Shown piece after piece: positions 26,996 to 36,684 of a stretch of 64,000 nucleotides of DNA. Position 1 is the stretch's first letter, and every line of letters starts with the position of its first letter. The notes beneath the pieces were generated by a model. The model was not told where the DNA came from. It was given only the letters and a program-made list of their open reading frames with translations, and did not search any database. The position numbers were made by a program, and so were the translations under genes. Location: positions 471,134 to 535,133 of the forward strand of contig NZ_JANKHH010000007.1 of assembly GCF_024626475.1 (NCBI RefSeq). The letters are read 5' to 3'. This stretch comes from Parerythrobacter lacustris. GTDB taxonomy: Bacteria; Pseudomonadota; Alphaproteobacteria; Sphingomonadales; Sphingomonadaceae.

Positions 26996-28027
26996 ATGAA
27001 CGAAATTGCGATCCGCCGCCCCGACGACTGGCACCTCCATTTCCGCGACGACGCGATGATGCGCGCCGTGGTGCCATACACCGCGCGGCAATTCGCCCGG
27101 GCGATCGTGATGCCCAATCTCACGCCGCCGGTGACGACGGCAGCGATGGGGGCGGGATATCGCGACCGGATCCAGTCCGCAGTGCCGGCAGGCGTCGAAT
27201 TCACCCCGCTAATGACCTGCTACCTCACCGACAACACCGATGCAGGCGATCTGGCGCAGGGGCATGCCGACGGCGTGTTCACCGCAGCCAAGCTTTACCC
27301 TGCCGGCGCGACGACCAATTCGGACAGCGGCGTCACCGACGTTTTCAAGATCATGCATGCGCTCGAGAGGTTGGCCGAGATCGGCATGCCGCTGTGCGTC
27401 CATGGCGAGGTCACGAGTGCCGATATCGACGTGTTCGACCGCGAAGCGGTGTTCATCGACCGCGTGCTCGCGCCGCTGGTCGAGCGACTACCCGAACTCA
27501 AGGTGATCTTCGAGCATATCACGACTTCTGAAGCGGTTGCGTTCGTCGACGAGGCTGGGCCGAACATCGGCGCGACGATCACCCCGCAGCACCTCCACAT
27601 CAACCGCAACGCCATGCTTGTCGGTGGGATCAGGCCGCATGCCTACTGCCTGCCGGTCGCAAAGCGCGAGACGCACCGGCTGGCGCTGCGCAAGGCGGCG
27701 ACCTCGGGCTCGGCGAAGTATTTCCTCGGCACCGACAGCGCGCCGCATGCGCGCGAGGCCAAGGAGAGCGCCTGCGGCTGCGCCGGCATCTTCAATGCGC
27801 CGTTCGCGCTGGAAAGCTATCTCGCCGTGTTCGACGAAGAGGGCGCGCTCGACCGGTTCGAGGCCTTCGCGAGCGAGAACGGGCCGCGCTTCTACGGTTT
27901 GCCGCTCAATCAGGGCACGGTGACCCTGCGGCGCGAGCCGGTGACGGTGCCCGAAACGATCGACGCTTCGGGGACGGCCGTGGTGCCCTTTCATGCAGGC
28001 GAAACGCTCGGCTGGGCGGTCGTCTAG
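26996..28027 (+). CDS. pyrC: Dihydroorotase, E. coli PyrC type
   Basis: 343 residues. It cyclises carbamoyl aspartate in pyrimidine synthesis. The zinc histidines are in [10 protein letters not shown] near residue 12; the carboxylated lysine is in [13 protein letters not shown]; further ligands are in LCVHGEV and FEHITT; the last aspartate is in [11 protein letters not shown] at 26996 was chosen over a TTG six bases upstream. The stop overlaps the rarD stop by four bases. Confidence 0.97.
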   Translation: MNEIAIRRPDDWHLHFRDDAMMRAVVPYTARQFARAIVMPNLTPPVTTAAMGAGYRDRIQSAVPAGVEFTPLMTCYLTDNTDAGDLAQGHADGVFTAAKLYPAGATTNSDSGVTDVFKIMHALERLAEIGMPLCVHGEVTSADIDVFDREAVFIDRVLAPLVERLPELKVIFEHITTSEAVAFVDEAGPNIGATITPQHLHINRNAMLVGGIRPHAYCLPVAKRETHRLALRKAATSGSAKYFLGTDSAPHAREAKESACGCAGIFNAPFALESYLAVFDEEGALDRFEAFASENGPRFYGLPLNQGTVTLRREPVTVPETIDASGTAVVPFHAGETLGWAVV

Positions 28028-28926
28028 ACCACCTTCGGTGCGCGCGACCGCGACCACAGGTCGTAGAGGAAAACTGCCAGCGCGGCCCAGATCAGGACGA
28101 AGCAGGCCAGCTGGACCGGCTGCAACGGCTCGTCGAACACGGTCAGGCCGAGTATGAACACAATCGTCGGGGCAAGGAACTGGATGAAGCCCATGGTGGA
28201 ATAATCCATCCGCCGCGCGGCGATGGCGAACAACAGCAGCGGCACGGCGGTCACCACGCCGCCGAACACGATGGCGAGGCTCAGCCACAGATCGTTGCCG
28301 AAGGACGAACCGCCGGGCTGCAACGCATAGTACAGCGCGATCCCCGAGGCGGGGAGCAGCAGGATCGCCGATTCGATGGTCAGGCCGGGCAGCGATCCGA
28401 CCGCTACCCGCTTGCGCAGGAGGCCATAGGTGCCGAAGCTGAAAGCGAGGGTCAGGCTGATCCACAGCGTAGTGAGCGCGCCGCCGAGCAGCAGTGCCAC
28501 CCCTGCCGCTGCCAGCGCAACCGCGCACCATTGCCGCCGGTTGAGCCGCTCGCCGAGCACCAGTGTCCCGAGCAGGACGTTGACCAGCGGGTTGATATAG
28601 TAGCCGAGGCTTGCCGCAAACAGGTGATGGTTCTGGACCGCCCAGATATAGACCAGCCAGTTGACCGCGATGAGCGTTGCACTGGCGGTCAGGATTGCCA
28701 GGCTCTGACGGTCGGCAAGGGCAGCCCTGAGATCAGGCCCCTGTTTGCGCAGCGCGACGATCACCAGGCAGATCGGCAAGGTCCAGATGATGCGCCAGCC
28801 GACGAACTCGAATGCAGGGACCGTCTGGACGAGGATGAGATAAAGCGGGAGGAAGCCCCAGATCAGGTAGGCCGCGATCGCTGCCGGCAGGCCGGACGGC
28901 GCCTTTTCCTCTTCTTGCGGGTTCAT
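28024..28926 (-). CDS. rarD: RarD-type EamA transporter
   Basis: 300 residues with ten predicted helices in two EamA halves. [14 protein letters not shown] at the start and [21 protein letters not shown] in the middle are typical of RarD. Family members are linked to drug or metabolite export; substrate unknown. Convergent with pyrC. Confidence 0.93.
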   Translation of the reverse strand: MNPQEEEKAPSGLPAAIAAYLIWGFLPLYLILVQTVPAFEFVGWRIIWTLPICLVIVALRKQGPDLRAALADRQSLAILTASATLIAVNWLVYIWAVQNHHLFAASLGYYINPLVNVLLGTLVLGERLNRRQWCAVALAAAGVALLLGGALTTLWISLTLAFSFGTYGLLRKRVAVGSLPGLTIESAILLLPASGIALYYALQPGGSSFGNDLWLSLAIVFGGVVTAVPLLLFAIAARRMDYSTMGFIQFLAPTIVFILGLTVFDEPLQPVQLACFVLIWAALAVFLYDLWSRSRAPKVV

Positions 28927-29137
28927 TGTGGGCCGTTAGGCGGGTCCCGTTGACGCTGCAAGCTGCCATTCGACGGGCAAATCAGCACAACTCGTCGCGC
29001 ATTTCCGAACCTTACAATCGCGTTGCAAACTGTTCAGGAAACCATCGGTATTTCTGAATGCATCGGACGACACGCATACCTAGCCAATCGCACGCAAGCC
29101 GATAGTCGCCCGCAAGCGAAGCGAAAGGACCGAAGAC

Positions 29138-29605
29138 ATGACTATGAGAATGAAGACACTCGCAGCCCTCACGATCGCAGCCCCGGCAATGGCATTTTCC
29201 GCTGTTCCCGCGAGCGCCGCTCCGATCGAGACGCAGTCCGCAACCCATCTTTCGGCTTACGCCCCGCTGGAAACCAGCGTGGACGCCCAATACGACCGCG
29301 AACGCCGCTGGGACCGTCGTCGCGACCGCCGTGACGATCGCTACTCCGGTGGCTACGGCGGGCAGCAGCGCCACTACGGCGAGCCGGTCCATCGTTCGAC
29401 CCGCGTCTGGCGCGGGGACGACAACCGCTATTACTGCCGCAAGGAGAACGGCACCACCGGCCTTCTGATCGGCGCAGGTGTCGGTGCCCTGATCGGCAAC
29501 GAAGTTGCCGGACGCGGTGACCGTACTCTCGGCGCGATCCTCGGTGCAGCAGGTGGTGCTCTGCTGGGCCGCGAAATCGACCGCAGCAACGCGCGCTGCC
29601 GCTAA
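29138..29605 (+). CDS. Glycine-zipper 2TM-type envelope protein
   Basis: 155 residues. A signal peptide (cut after PASAA) is followed by an Arg/Asp/Tyr-rich linker (DRRRDRRDDRYSGGYGGQQ) and, near residues 108-148, a glycine zipper (LLIGAGVGALIGNEV and GAILGAAGGALLGREI) typical of the Rick_17kDa/SlyB-like outer membrane proteins. Probably a structural or stress-related envelope component. A GAAAGGA site lies upstream and a strong terminator downstream, so it is monocistronic. Confidence 0.9.
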   Translation: MTMRMKTLAALTIAAPAMAFSAVPASAAPIETQSATHLSAYAPLETSVDAQYDRERRWDRRRDRRDDRYSGGYGGQQRHYGEPVHRSTRVWRGDDNRYYCRKENGTTGLLIGAGVGALIGNEVAGRGDRTLGAILGAAGGALLGREIDRSNARCR

Positions 29606-29665
29606 TCTATACCCAACTTCGGCTGTCCCCACCAACAGCCGGGGCGCGAACCTTCGGGTCGTGGA

Positions 29666-29704
29666 AGACACCCGGTCGCCATTCGGGCGGCCGGGTGTCT
29701 TTTT
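29666..29704 (+). terminator. Strong rho-independent terminator
   Basis: A 15-bp stem with one mismatch (29666-29680 with 29686-29700), 5-base loop and a TTTTT run. Ends the glycine-zipper gene. Confidence 0.9.
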
Positions 29705-29749
29705 GCCCTGTTTGGCGGATTTTAACCCTGTTCGCCTAAATGTTGTGGA

Positions 29750-30481
29750 GTGAAATCCGGGGCGATCTTGCGGGCAGGGCATGCTGCCTCGCTGGTGCTG
29801 GCTGTTGCCGGCCTGTCGGCGTGTAATCGCAGTCCGGAGCCAATCGATCCGACTGAGCTCGACCCGATGGTCCAGCGTGCGCTCAACGATCCGATCATGG
29901 CCGATCCCGATCTCGTGTCGCAGAACATGGCAAATGCCGCGCTTGCTTTCGAGGTCGGACAGCCCTTGCCGCTCGACGAAACCGGGCAGGTGGCGATCAT
30001 TGCAGCGCGCGAGGATGCCCTGATGCTGGTTGGCGGGAGTTCGGGCCTCAAGCCCTTGCCCGAAGCGCAACAGACCGACGGACTCACCGCTGCGGAAGCG
30101 CTCAATTCCATCGGCCGCGCGCAGCGACTGGCCCCGACCACCACCTGCGCAAATGCGGCGCGTTTCTCAGCGATCTGGGCGGCGCGGCTACCCGAACCGC
30201 TCTCTATCTACCCGCGCGGCAGCACCAAGGAATCGATTGGTGCCGACACCGCAGGCTGCCGATTGCGTTCGGTGATCTATATCACCCCGGTGCCTCTCGA
30301 TGATGTAATTGCGTTTCATCATACGCGGGTAGTCGGCGCAGGATTGGCGACGGACTACTTCATGGGCGAGGGTTGGCGCGTACTCTCGGGCAACACGGGA
30401 ACGCTGCGCTACGAAATCGCGGCAAGGTCGCTTCCGACGGGCCAATCTGAGGTCTCGATTGCCAGCCTAGAGACCGATTAG
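29750..30481 (+). CDS. Putative lipoprotein of unknown function
   Basis: 243 residues from GTG at 29750. The signal ends in LSAC (lipobox, cysteine at residue 25). The mature protein has no recognised family; the region YITPVPLDDVIAFHHTRVVGAG to the end looks like a small alpha/beta domain. Two cysteines (TTTCANAARF and TAGCRLRS) could form a disulfide. Ends convergently with astD, overlapping by four bases. Confidence 0.82.
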   Translation: MKSGAILRAGHAASLVLAVAGLSACNRSPEPIDPTELDPMVQRALNDPIMADPDLVSQNMANAALAFEVGQPLPLDETGQVAIIAAREDALMLVGGSSGLKPLPEAQQTDGLTAAEALNSIGRAQRLAPTTTCANAARFSAIWAARLPEPLSIYPRGSTKESIGADTAGCRLRSVIYITPVPLDDVIAFHHTRVVGAGLATDYFMGEGWRVLSGNTGTLRYEIAARSLPTGQSEVSIASLETD

Positions 30482-31893
30482 CCGTTCGACAGCCCGACGC
30501 CGATGGTCGCGCGCGGCTGCTCGAGCTCGGTGCTAGCCACGGGGTAGGCGCAATAGTCGGCCGCATAGAAAGCGGCCGGGCGATGATTGCCCGACAGCCC
30601 GAGCCCACCGAACGGTGCCTTTGAAGAGGCGCCATTGGTCGGACGGTTCCAGTTGATGATACCGGCCCGAACATTTGCCCAAAAGCGATTGTAATCCTGC
30701 GGAGTTCCGCCGATCAGCGAGGCGGACAGGCCAAACCTCGTGCGGTTTGCCTCGGCGATGGCGGCGTCGAAGTCCTTGACCTTGATGACCTGAAGTAAAG
30801 GTCCGAAAAGTTCGACGTCGGGGCGGTCGGCCATATCGGTTGTATCGATAATCCCGGGCGTGAGGAACGGCAGATCGTCCGACGGGCGGGTCATGTGACG
30901 GATCGCCTTGCCGCCATTGGACAGAAAATAGAGGAAGCTCTCGATCATCTGATGGGCGGCATCATTGTCGATCACCGGGCCCATGAACGGGGCAGGGTCC
31001 GCAAAGGGCTCACCCACGATGATGCGCGAGGTCATGGCTTTCAGCTCGTCGATGACAGGGCTGTACATGCTTTCTTTGATGATCAGCCTGCGTGCTGCGG
31101 TGCAGCGCTGTCCCGCGCTGGTGAAGGCCGACTGGATGATCAGGGTGACGACATCGGTCACCTTGGGCGTATCGATCACGACGAGCGGATTGTTACCGCC
31201 CATCTCGAGGGCGAGGATCTTGCCGGGGTTGTTCGCCAGCCGCTTGTTGATCGCGATCCCGGCCTGGGCCGAGCCGGTGAAGAGAATTCCGTCGACGCCG
31301 CGATGCGCGACGAGTTGCTTTCCTTCTTCCGGCCCCCCGACAAACATCTGGATAACCGCAGCCGAGATTCCGGCGCGGTGAAAGCACGCGACAAGCAGTT
31401 CGCCGGTCGCCGGGGTTTTCTCGCTCGGCTTGAAGATGACGCAGTTGCCCGCAATCAGCGCCGGGACGATGTGCCCATTGGGCAGGTGCGCAGGGAAGTT
31501 GTACGGGCCGAGCACCAGCATCACGCCATGCGGCTTGTGGCGCACCGCCGACGATCCCTGCAGCGCACTGTCCAGCTTTTTCTGGCCGGTGCGTTCGGCA
31601 TAGGCAGTCACCGAAATCTCGACCTTCGCGATCACCGATTCGACTTCGGTGCGCGCTTCCCACAAGGGTTTGCCGGTCTCGCGGGCGATCATTTCTGCCA
31701 GCTTGTCGGAGTCCTTGCGCACCTCGTTGGCGAAGCGGCGAACCAGTTCGATGCGCGTCGCGAGCGGCTGCGCGGCCCATGCCGGCCATGCCCTGCGGGC
31801 GCGGTCTACCGCTTCATCGACGTCGCCTGTTTTGCCCCGCCACAGCTCTGCTCCTGTGGCCGGTTCGTAGGATACGATTACCGAATCTGACAC
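30478..31893 (-). CDS. astD: N-succinylglutamate 5-semialdehyde dehydrogenase
   Basis: 471 residues. It oxidises succinylglutamate semialdehyde in the arginine succinyltransferase pathway. The catalytic cysteine is in TSAGQRCTAARR, the general-base glutamate in LALEMGGNNPLV, and the NAD segment GPYNFPAHLPNGHI is close to AstD rather than generic aldehyde dehydrogenases. GTG at 31893 is taken as the start. The other ast genes are not in this window. Confidence 0.9.
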   Translation of the reverse strand: MSDSVIVSYEPATGAELWRGKTGDVDEAVDRARRAWPAWAAQPLATRIELVRRFANEVRKDSDKLAEMIARETGKPLWEARTEVESVIAKVEISVTAYAERTGQKKLDSALQGSSAVRHKPHGVMLVLGPYNFPAHLPNGHIVPALIAGNCVIFKPSEKTPATGELLVACFHRAGISAAVIQMFVGGPEEGKQLVAHRGVDGILFTGSAQAGIAINKRLANNPGKILALEMGGNNPLVVIDTPKVTDVVTLIIQSAFTSAGQRCTAARRLIIKESMYSPVIDELKAMTSRIIVGEPFADPAPFMGPVIDNDAAHQMIESFLYFLSNGGKAIRHMTRPSDDLPFLTPGIIDTTDMADRPDVELFGPLLQVIKVKDFDAAIAEANRTRFGLSASLIGGTPQDYNRFWANVRAGIINWNRPTNGASSKAPFGGLGLSGNHRPAAFYAADYCAYPVASTELEQPRATIGVGLSNG

Positions 31894-32405
31894 TTTCGCC
31901 GGTTCTCCCGCGCCCGTCTTGTGCAGCACGCGACCGCCTGCCGGCGCGGCTTGGGTGGCTTCTAATCTATCGCGCCGCGCGGTCAAATGGTTGTCGCGCC
32001 CGGGCCATGGCACTTTGCTCGCTCACTCAGCCGATCCAGTTAACGGTGCTGCTTCGTATGGCACGATTTCATCGCCAGCCCATCAGTCCAGTTGGCAGGA
32101 AAATGGCGAAGAGGAATGATGAACGGATTGTTGCCAACACCCCAAAATTCTGTAAGTTAAATCCGAGGACAGGGGAGAAATCCGAGAATCGCGCAGGTCC
32201 GGACAACGGACGCGCAACCCCAACCTTCGGGCGGAAAGACTTGCGTGGCAATCCGATACGGGATTGTCGCGTACAATCTGCGGTCCCGTTGGCGAGGGTG
32301 AGATTAAGGAAAGTCTCAGGTCAAGGGGGTCGCACTTCAACAGGCGCGGAGCAATCCGGGTCGGGGTGCCAACGCAAGTTGGCTCGTGTTTTCGAGGTGT
32401 GAAAA
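31894..32405. other. Gene-free region upstream of the autotransporter
   Basis: 512 bases with no convincing gene. A possible promoter for the adhesin is TTGCCA (32131-32136), 16-base spacer, TAAGTT (32153-32158), leaving a long leader of about 240 bases. The sequence is more AT-rich than its surroundings around 32100-32160. Nothing else stands out. Confidence 0.45.
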
Positions 32406-34613
32406 ATGCGTAGAAATTCCAAGTATATCGCTGGTCTCGGCCTGTCAGGTTCGACCGTTGCCGTAGCGATCGCCGCTGCGACAGCTCTTACCGCGACCCC
32501 TGCCATGGCTGCTCCACCCGAAGAATGCGTAGTGCTTTCGGACGGCGTGGTTCTGATTATCGCGGGCGACGCGGCGGGCATCGACTCGCTGGCCTGCGGC
32601 ACGGGTTCCAACGCAACGGGTGCTTCGACCACCGCGATCGGCCAGCGTGCGCAGGCCGTTTCGGCCAGCGCCACCGCGCTCGGCGCGCGGGCCAATGCTT
32701 CGGGTGCGGCTGCAACCGCAACCGGTTATGAATCGCAGGCTACCGGTAGCGGCGCGACGGCGAACGGCTCGGGTGCGCAGGCAACCGGTGCCATCTCGAC
32801 CGCGATCGGCCGCCAGGCAGTCGCTACCGGCGGTTCGAGCACCGCAGTGGGTGCGCAATCCATGGCATTGGCTGACCGGGCGACCGCCGTTGGCCAGAGT
32901 GCAATGGCGACGGGTCTGGAATCGACCACCACCGGTGTCGGTTCGCTTGCTTCGGGCACGGGATCGACCGCAAACGGGTTCGGCGCGCAGGCGACCGGGA
33001 ATACCAGCGTCGCGGTCGGTAATGCGGCGCTCGCCTCGGGCGACGACGGGGTCGCAATCGGCGACCTCGCGCAATCGACCGGCCTGAATTCGATCGCCGC
33101 CGGTGCCGAATCGGTGGCATCGCAGCCGGGCACATCGGCCTTCGGCTGGCGCGCAATGGCGACCGGTACCCGGGCAACCGCTCTGGGCCATCTTGCGGTC
33201 GCGTCGGGCGAGCGTTCGCTGGCTGTTGGCGAAGCCGCCAGTTCCACGGCTTTGACCTCGGTTGCAGTCGGCAACCTGGCGCAGGCAACCGACGAGGATG
33301 CAGTGGCGGTAGGCGATCTTGCGCTTGCAAGCGGCTTCCATGCGACGGCTGTCGGCGGTGAGTCCGTGGCCAGCGGCCGTGGGGCCCAGTCGTTCGGCTG
33401 GCAATCGGTTGCCAGCGGCAATCTCAGCCTTGCCGCCGGTCATCAGGCGCAAGCAACGGGTGTGCGATCGACCGCAGTTGGCAAATCCGCGCTCGCCGGT
33501 GCCGATTTCAGCACCGCAGTCGGCAACGACGCATTCGCGCTGGCAACCGGATCGGTAGCGGTCGGCAACACCGCAACCGCCAATGATCTCGAAAACACCG
33601 CAGTCGGCCAGAACGCCACTACCGCCGGCGTTGGAGCGAGCGCCTTTGGTGATGGTGCCAATGCCAATGGTGCTTCCGCTACGGCAATCGGTCGACAGGC
33701 GCAGGCTACCGGGGCCAATGCTTCGGCGATCGGTGCCAACTCGGTCGCCGCTTTCGCAGGTTCGACTGCGATCGGGGCCGGTGCCACCACCGACCGCGCC
33801 AACCAAGTCAAGCTGGGCGGCGCAGGCAGCTCGGTGACGATCGGCGATCTCGCAGCCAGCACGGCGGCGCAGACCGGGACGATCTTCATCGCCACCACCG
33901 ATGCCAGCGGCACGCTGGGCCAGGGTGTCGACGTGACCACGCTCGCTTCGGCGGCATCGGTGGCTGCACTCGATACGCGGGTGACGACCAACACCGCCAA
34001 CATTGCGGCCAATGCCACGGCGATCACGGCGCTCGATACCCGGGTGACGACAGCGGAAGCGAATATCGCCACAAATACGGCAAACATCGCCACCAACACC
34101 GCAAACATCGCCACCAATACGGCGGGCATCGCAACGAACGTGACCAACATCGCAGCCAATACGGCGGCGATCGGCGCGCTCGACACGAGGGTGACGACCA
34201 ATACCAACAATATTGCCGCAGCCGTCGCGGTGAACAACACCCAGAACACCCGGCTCACGGCGGTGGAAGCGCTGAATGCCACCCAATCCACTCAGATTGC
34301 CGGGTTGCAAACGCTCACCAGCACCCACACCGCGCAGATCAACGACCTGTTCGGCCAGACGGCGTCGAACCGTGCGGCGATCGACCGGGCCAACGAAGGT
34401 GTCGCGATGGCGCTGGCGATGGAATCGCCGATGCTTCCGGGTGACACCAACTTCGCCCTGTCGGGCGGCGTGGGCTACTTCGAAGACCAGGGTGCAGGCA
34501 CCGTGGCGCTCACCGCGCGCCTCGGCGAGAACGCTGCATTCTCGGCCGGCGTCGGTATCGGCTTCGATAGCGGTGAAGTCGGTGCACGTGGCGGCTTCCA
34601 AGTCGCCTGGTAA
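32406..34613 (+). CDS. YadA-like trimeric autotransporter adhesin
   Basis: 735 residues. An extended signal peptide (to TPAMAA, about residue 38) leads into a head of about 400 residues made of many 14-residue YadA-type repeats with the pattern T-A-x-G-x-x-A-x-A-x-G (for example STAIGRQAVATG). A neck near TDRANQVKLGGAG precedes a coiled-coil stalk with 7-residue repeats (ATNTANI). The last 75 residues (ANEGVAMALAMESPMLPGD to GGFQVAW) match the YadA membrane anchor. Forms a trimer on the outer membrane and probably mediates attachment. A secreted protein gene follows. Confidence 0.93.
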   Translation: MRRNSKYIAGLGLSGSTVAVAIAAATALTATPAMAAPPEECVVLSDGVVLIIAGDAAGIDSLACGTGSNATGASTTAIGQRAQAVSASATALGARANASGAAATATGYESQATGSGATANGSGAQATGAISTAIGRQAVATGGSSTAVGAQSMALADRATAVGQSAMATGLESTTTGVGSLASGTGSTANGFGAQATGNTSVAVGNAALASGDDGVAIGDLAQSTGLNSIAAGAESVASQPGTSAFGWRAMATGTRATALGHLAVASGERSLAVGEAASSTALTSVAVGNLAQATDEDAVAVGDLALASGFHATAVGGESVASGRGAQSFGWQSVASGNLSLAAGHQAQATGVRSTAVGKSALAGADFSTAVGNDAFALATGSVAVGNTATANDLENTAVGQNATTAGVGASAFGDGANANGASATAIGRQAQATGANASAIGANSVAAFAGSTAIGAGATTDRANQVKLGGAGSSVTIGDLAASTAAQTGTIFIATTDASGTLGQGVDVTTLASAASVAALDTRVTTNTANIAANATAITALDTRVTTAEANIATNTANIATNTANIATNTAGIATNVTNIAANTAAIGALDTRVTTNTNNIAAAVAVNNTQNTRLTAVEALNATQSTQIAGLQTLTSTHTAQINDLFGQTASNRAAIDRANEGVAMALAMESPMLPGDTNFALSGGVGYFEDQGAGTVALTARLGENAAFSAGVGIGFDSGEVGARGGFQVAW

Positions 34614-34631
34614 TCCGTTAGTCGAGCGGTC

Positions 34632-35180
34632 ATGAACATGATCGCAACCAACTCGAAGATGCCGGGGCGCCATGCCCCGGCATTTTTCTTTGCCCTGATC
34701 CTTGCTTTGGCCGGTTCCTCTGCGGGGGCCCAGGCGCAACCCTTGCAGGGGCAACCGCAGGTCCAGCCGCTTCCGTCGGTGCGGCCGACACCAAGCCAGC
34801 TTGAATTGTCCAAGATGATCTGGTCGACTTTTGCGGCGGTCGATCAGGCCAACCGGTCGGGCAATTACTCGGTGCTGCGCGATCTTTCCGCCCAAGGCTT
34901 CCAGATCGCCAACACCCCCGCGCGCCTGTCCGAAATCTTTGCCGGACTGCGCAATTCGCAGATCGACCTGTCGAACGCACTGCTGATCCCGCCAACCTAC
35001 ACCGAGCCGCCGCAACTGCTGCGGGAGGATATCTTCCAGGTTCGGGGCATCTTCCAGCTGCGGCCGATTTCGCTGGGTTTCGATCTGACGTTCCAGTGGG
35101 AAGCCGGCCAATGGAAGCTGTACGGGATCAACATCGCGCCGCTGGAGATGACCCAGCAGGCTCCCGAGCAGCGTCGCTAG
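34632..35180 (+). CDS. Secreted protein co-oriented with the adhesin
   Basis: 182 residues. A signal peptide ends near SAGAQA, then a Pro/Gln-rich stretch and a domain of about 120 residues (KMIWSTFAAVDQANRSGNY to WKLYGINIAPLEM). The final two strands, with FDLTFQWEAGQWKLYGI, resemble an NTF2-like or cystatin-like fold; no family assigned. It lies 18 bases after the adhesin with no terminator between, so it is probably co-transcribed and may help adhesin folding or surface display. Confidence 0.8.
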   Translation: MNMIATNSKMPGRHAPAFFFALILALAGSSAGAQAQPLQGQPQVQPLPSVRPTPSQLELSKMIWSTFAAVDQANRSGNYSVLRDLSAQGFQIANTPARLSEIFAGLRNSQIDLSNALLIPPTYTEPPQLLREDIFQVRGIFQLRPISLGFDLTFQWEAGQWKLYGINIAPLEMTQQAPEQRR

Positions 35181-35184
35181 TCAG

Positions 35185-36588
35185 TCAGAGAACGGTATGG
35201 CCCATCGGGGGCGGAGGCACACCAAGCGCTTCCCCCATCCGGCGCAGCGCGGCGATCTTGCTTTCAAGCGGCTGCCAGTCGTCACGGTCGGCGATGGCCG
35301 CCCAGATGGTTTCCACCTCGTCGATCAGCATCGATTGCGGCATGCCGTCGGTCCAGTATCCATGATCGTCGTCAACCCGCCGGTGGCCTGCCACGACATC
35401 TGACAATTCGCCCGCCGCATCCGATCCCGCGCGGTGATTGTAGAAGAACGCGTCAGGCCCGAGCTTGTGCTCGCGCATGAATTTCTCGCTCGCGGCGACC
35501 AGTGCGGCATCTTCATCCGGGCCCAGCGGTTCCAACCCCAGCCGCCAGCACCACCGGCGCGCGATTGCCTGCATGTAGAGCGGCCCGAACCGCTCCATCG
35601 CCGCGAGCAGCGGCGGCGCATCGGCCAGCAGGCGCAAGGAAACCGCGAGCTGGCCGCAGTTCCAGTGCAGTGCCTCGGGCTGGCGCCCGAAGGCATAGAG
35701 CCCCTGCTGGTCGAAATAGGCGGCGGTGAAGCCGGGGTCCCACGTCGGCAGCCAGCGCCACGGGCCATAGTCGAAGCTCTCGCCGGTCACGTTCATGTTG
35801 TCGGTGTTCAGAACGCCATGAACAAATCCTGCGACCATCCATGCGGCGGCAAGATCGGCCAGCCGTTCGACGACCTGGTGCATCAGGATCACCGCAGGCT
35901 CCGTCCGTCCCGGGGCATCGGCGGGCGGCATCGGCCCGGGAAAGTTCGCCAGGCAGTAAGCGATGAGCTGCTCCATCTGCCCAGCTTCCTCCAGTGCCAG
36001 CAGGCGCTGGAAGGTGCCGATGCGGATGTGCCCGTGACTGAGGCGAACCATCACTGCCGATCGCGTGGGCGAAGGCTCGTCGCCGCGCCATAGTTCCTCG
36101 CCGGTTTCGATCACGGAGAAGGTCTTCGAGGTATAGACACCCAGCGCCTCGAGCATTTCGGTCGCGAGGATTTCGCGCACCGCGCCCTTCAGCGTGAGCC
36201 GCCCGTCGGCGGTACGGCTGTAGGGCGTCCGGCCGGAGCCCTTGGTCCCCAGATCGAGCAAGCGGTCCGAGCCATCGCGCAGCTGGGCGAAGAGAAACCC
36301 GCGACCATCGCCGATTTCGGGGTTGTAAACCCGGAACTGGTGCCCGTGGTAACGCAGCGCGAGCGGCTGCGGCAGGTTGCCGGGAAGCGGCTCGAAACGT
36401 CCGAAATGGCGGCACCATGCCTCGTCGGCGAGGCTATCGAGTCCGACGGTGGTCGCCGCGCGCTGGTTGCGGAAGCGCAATGTCGCCGCCGGGAAATCGG
36501 CTGGCTCGACCGCGTCGCCGAGCCACGGGGCGATCGCCTCGATCGCCCTGTCGGGCCTGTAGTCGGCATCGCCAGCCTTGCTCTGCAT
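35185..36588 (-). CDS. selO: Protein adenylyltransferase SelO (YdiU)
   Basis: 467 residues, a normal bacterial SelO length. This pseudokinase-fold enzyme transfers AMP to proteins. The nucleotide-binding block GRGFLFAQLRDGSDRLLDLG is near residues 90-110; GFVHGVLNTDNMNVTGESFDYGP carries the catalytic Asp/Asn. The cysteine in the PGFxCNHSD loop of E. coli SelO is absent (here PGFTAAYFD) and there is no C-terminal cysteine. Start ATG at 36588 fits the family; the upstream open frame does not. Confidence 0.95.
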   Translation of the reverse strand: MQSKAGDADYRPDRAIEAIAPWLGDAVEPADFPAATLRFRNQRAATTVGLDSLADEAWCRHFGRFEPLPGNLPQPLALRYHGHQFRVYNPEIGDGRGFLFAQLRDGSDRLLDLGTKGSGRTPYSRTADGRLTLKGAVREILATEMLEALGVYTSKTFSVIETGEELWRGDEPSPTRSAVMVRLSHGHIRIGTFQRLLALEEAGQMEQLIAYCLANFPGPMPPADAPGRTEPAVILMHQVVERLADLAAAWMVAGFVHGVLNTDNMNVTGESFDYGPWRWLPTWDPGFTAAYFDQQGLYAFGRQPEALHWNCGQLAVSLRLLADAPPLLAAMERFGPLYMQAIARRWCWRLGLEPLGPDEDAALVAASEKFMREHKLGPDAFFYNHRAGSDAAGELSDVVAGHRRVDDDHGYWTDGMPQSMLIDEVETIWAAIADRDDWQPLESKIAALRRMGEALGVPPPPMGHTVL

Positions 36589-36684
36589 CACGCGACAGTG
36601 GCCTTGCGCGCCGAAAGCTGCAATGGGTTGGCCGAAACTTTTCCGGCACCCCTGCCGATTGCATCGAGGACTTGAACCGTACCG

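Noticed and set aside
32445..35111. 888-codon minus-strand open frame opposite the adhesin and its partner.
   Set aside because: Antisense of repeat-rich coding sequence; both plus-strand genes have signal peptides and recognised domains or ribosome sites.
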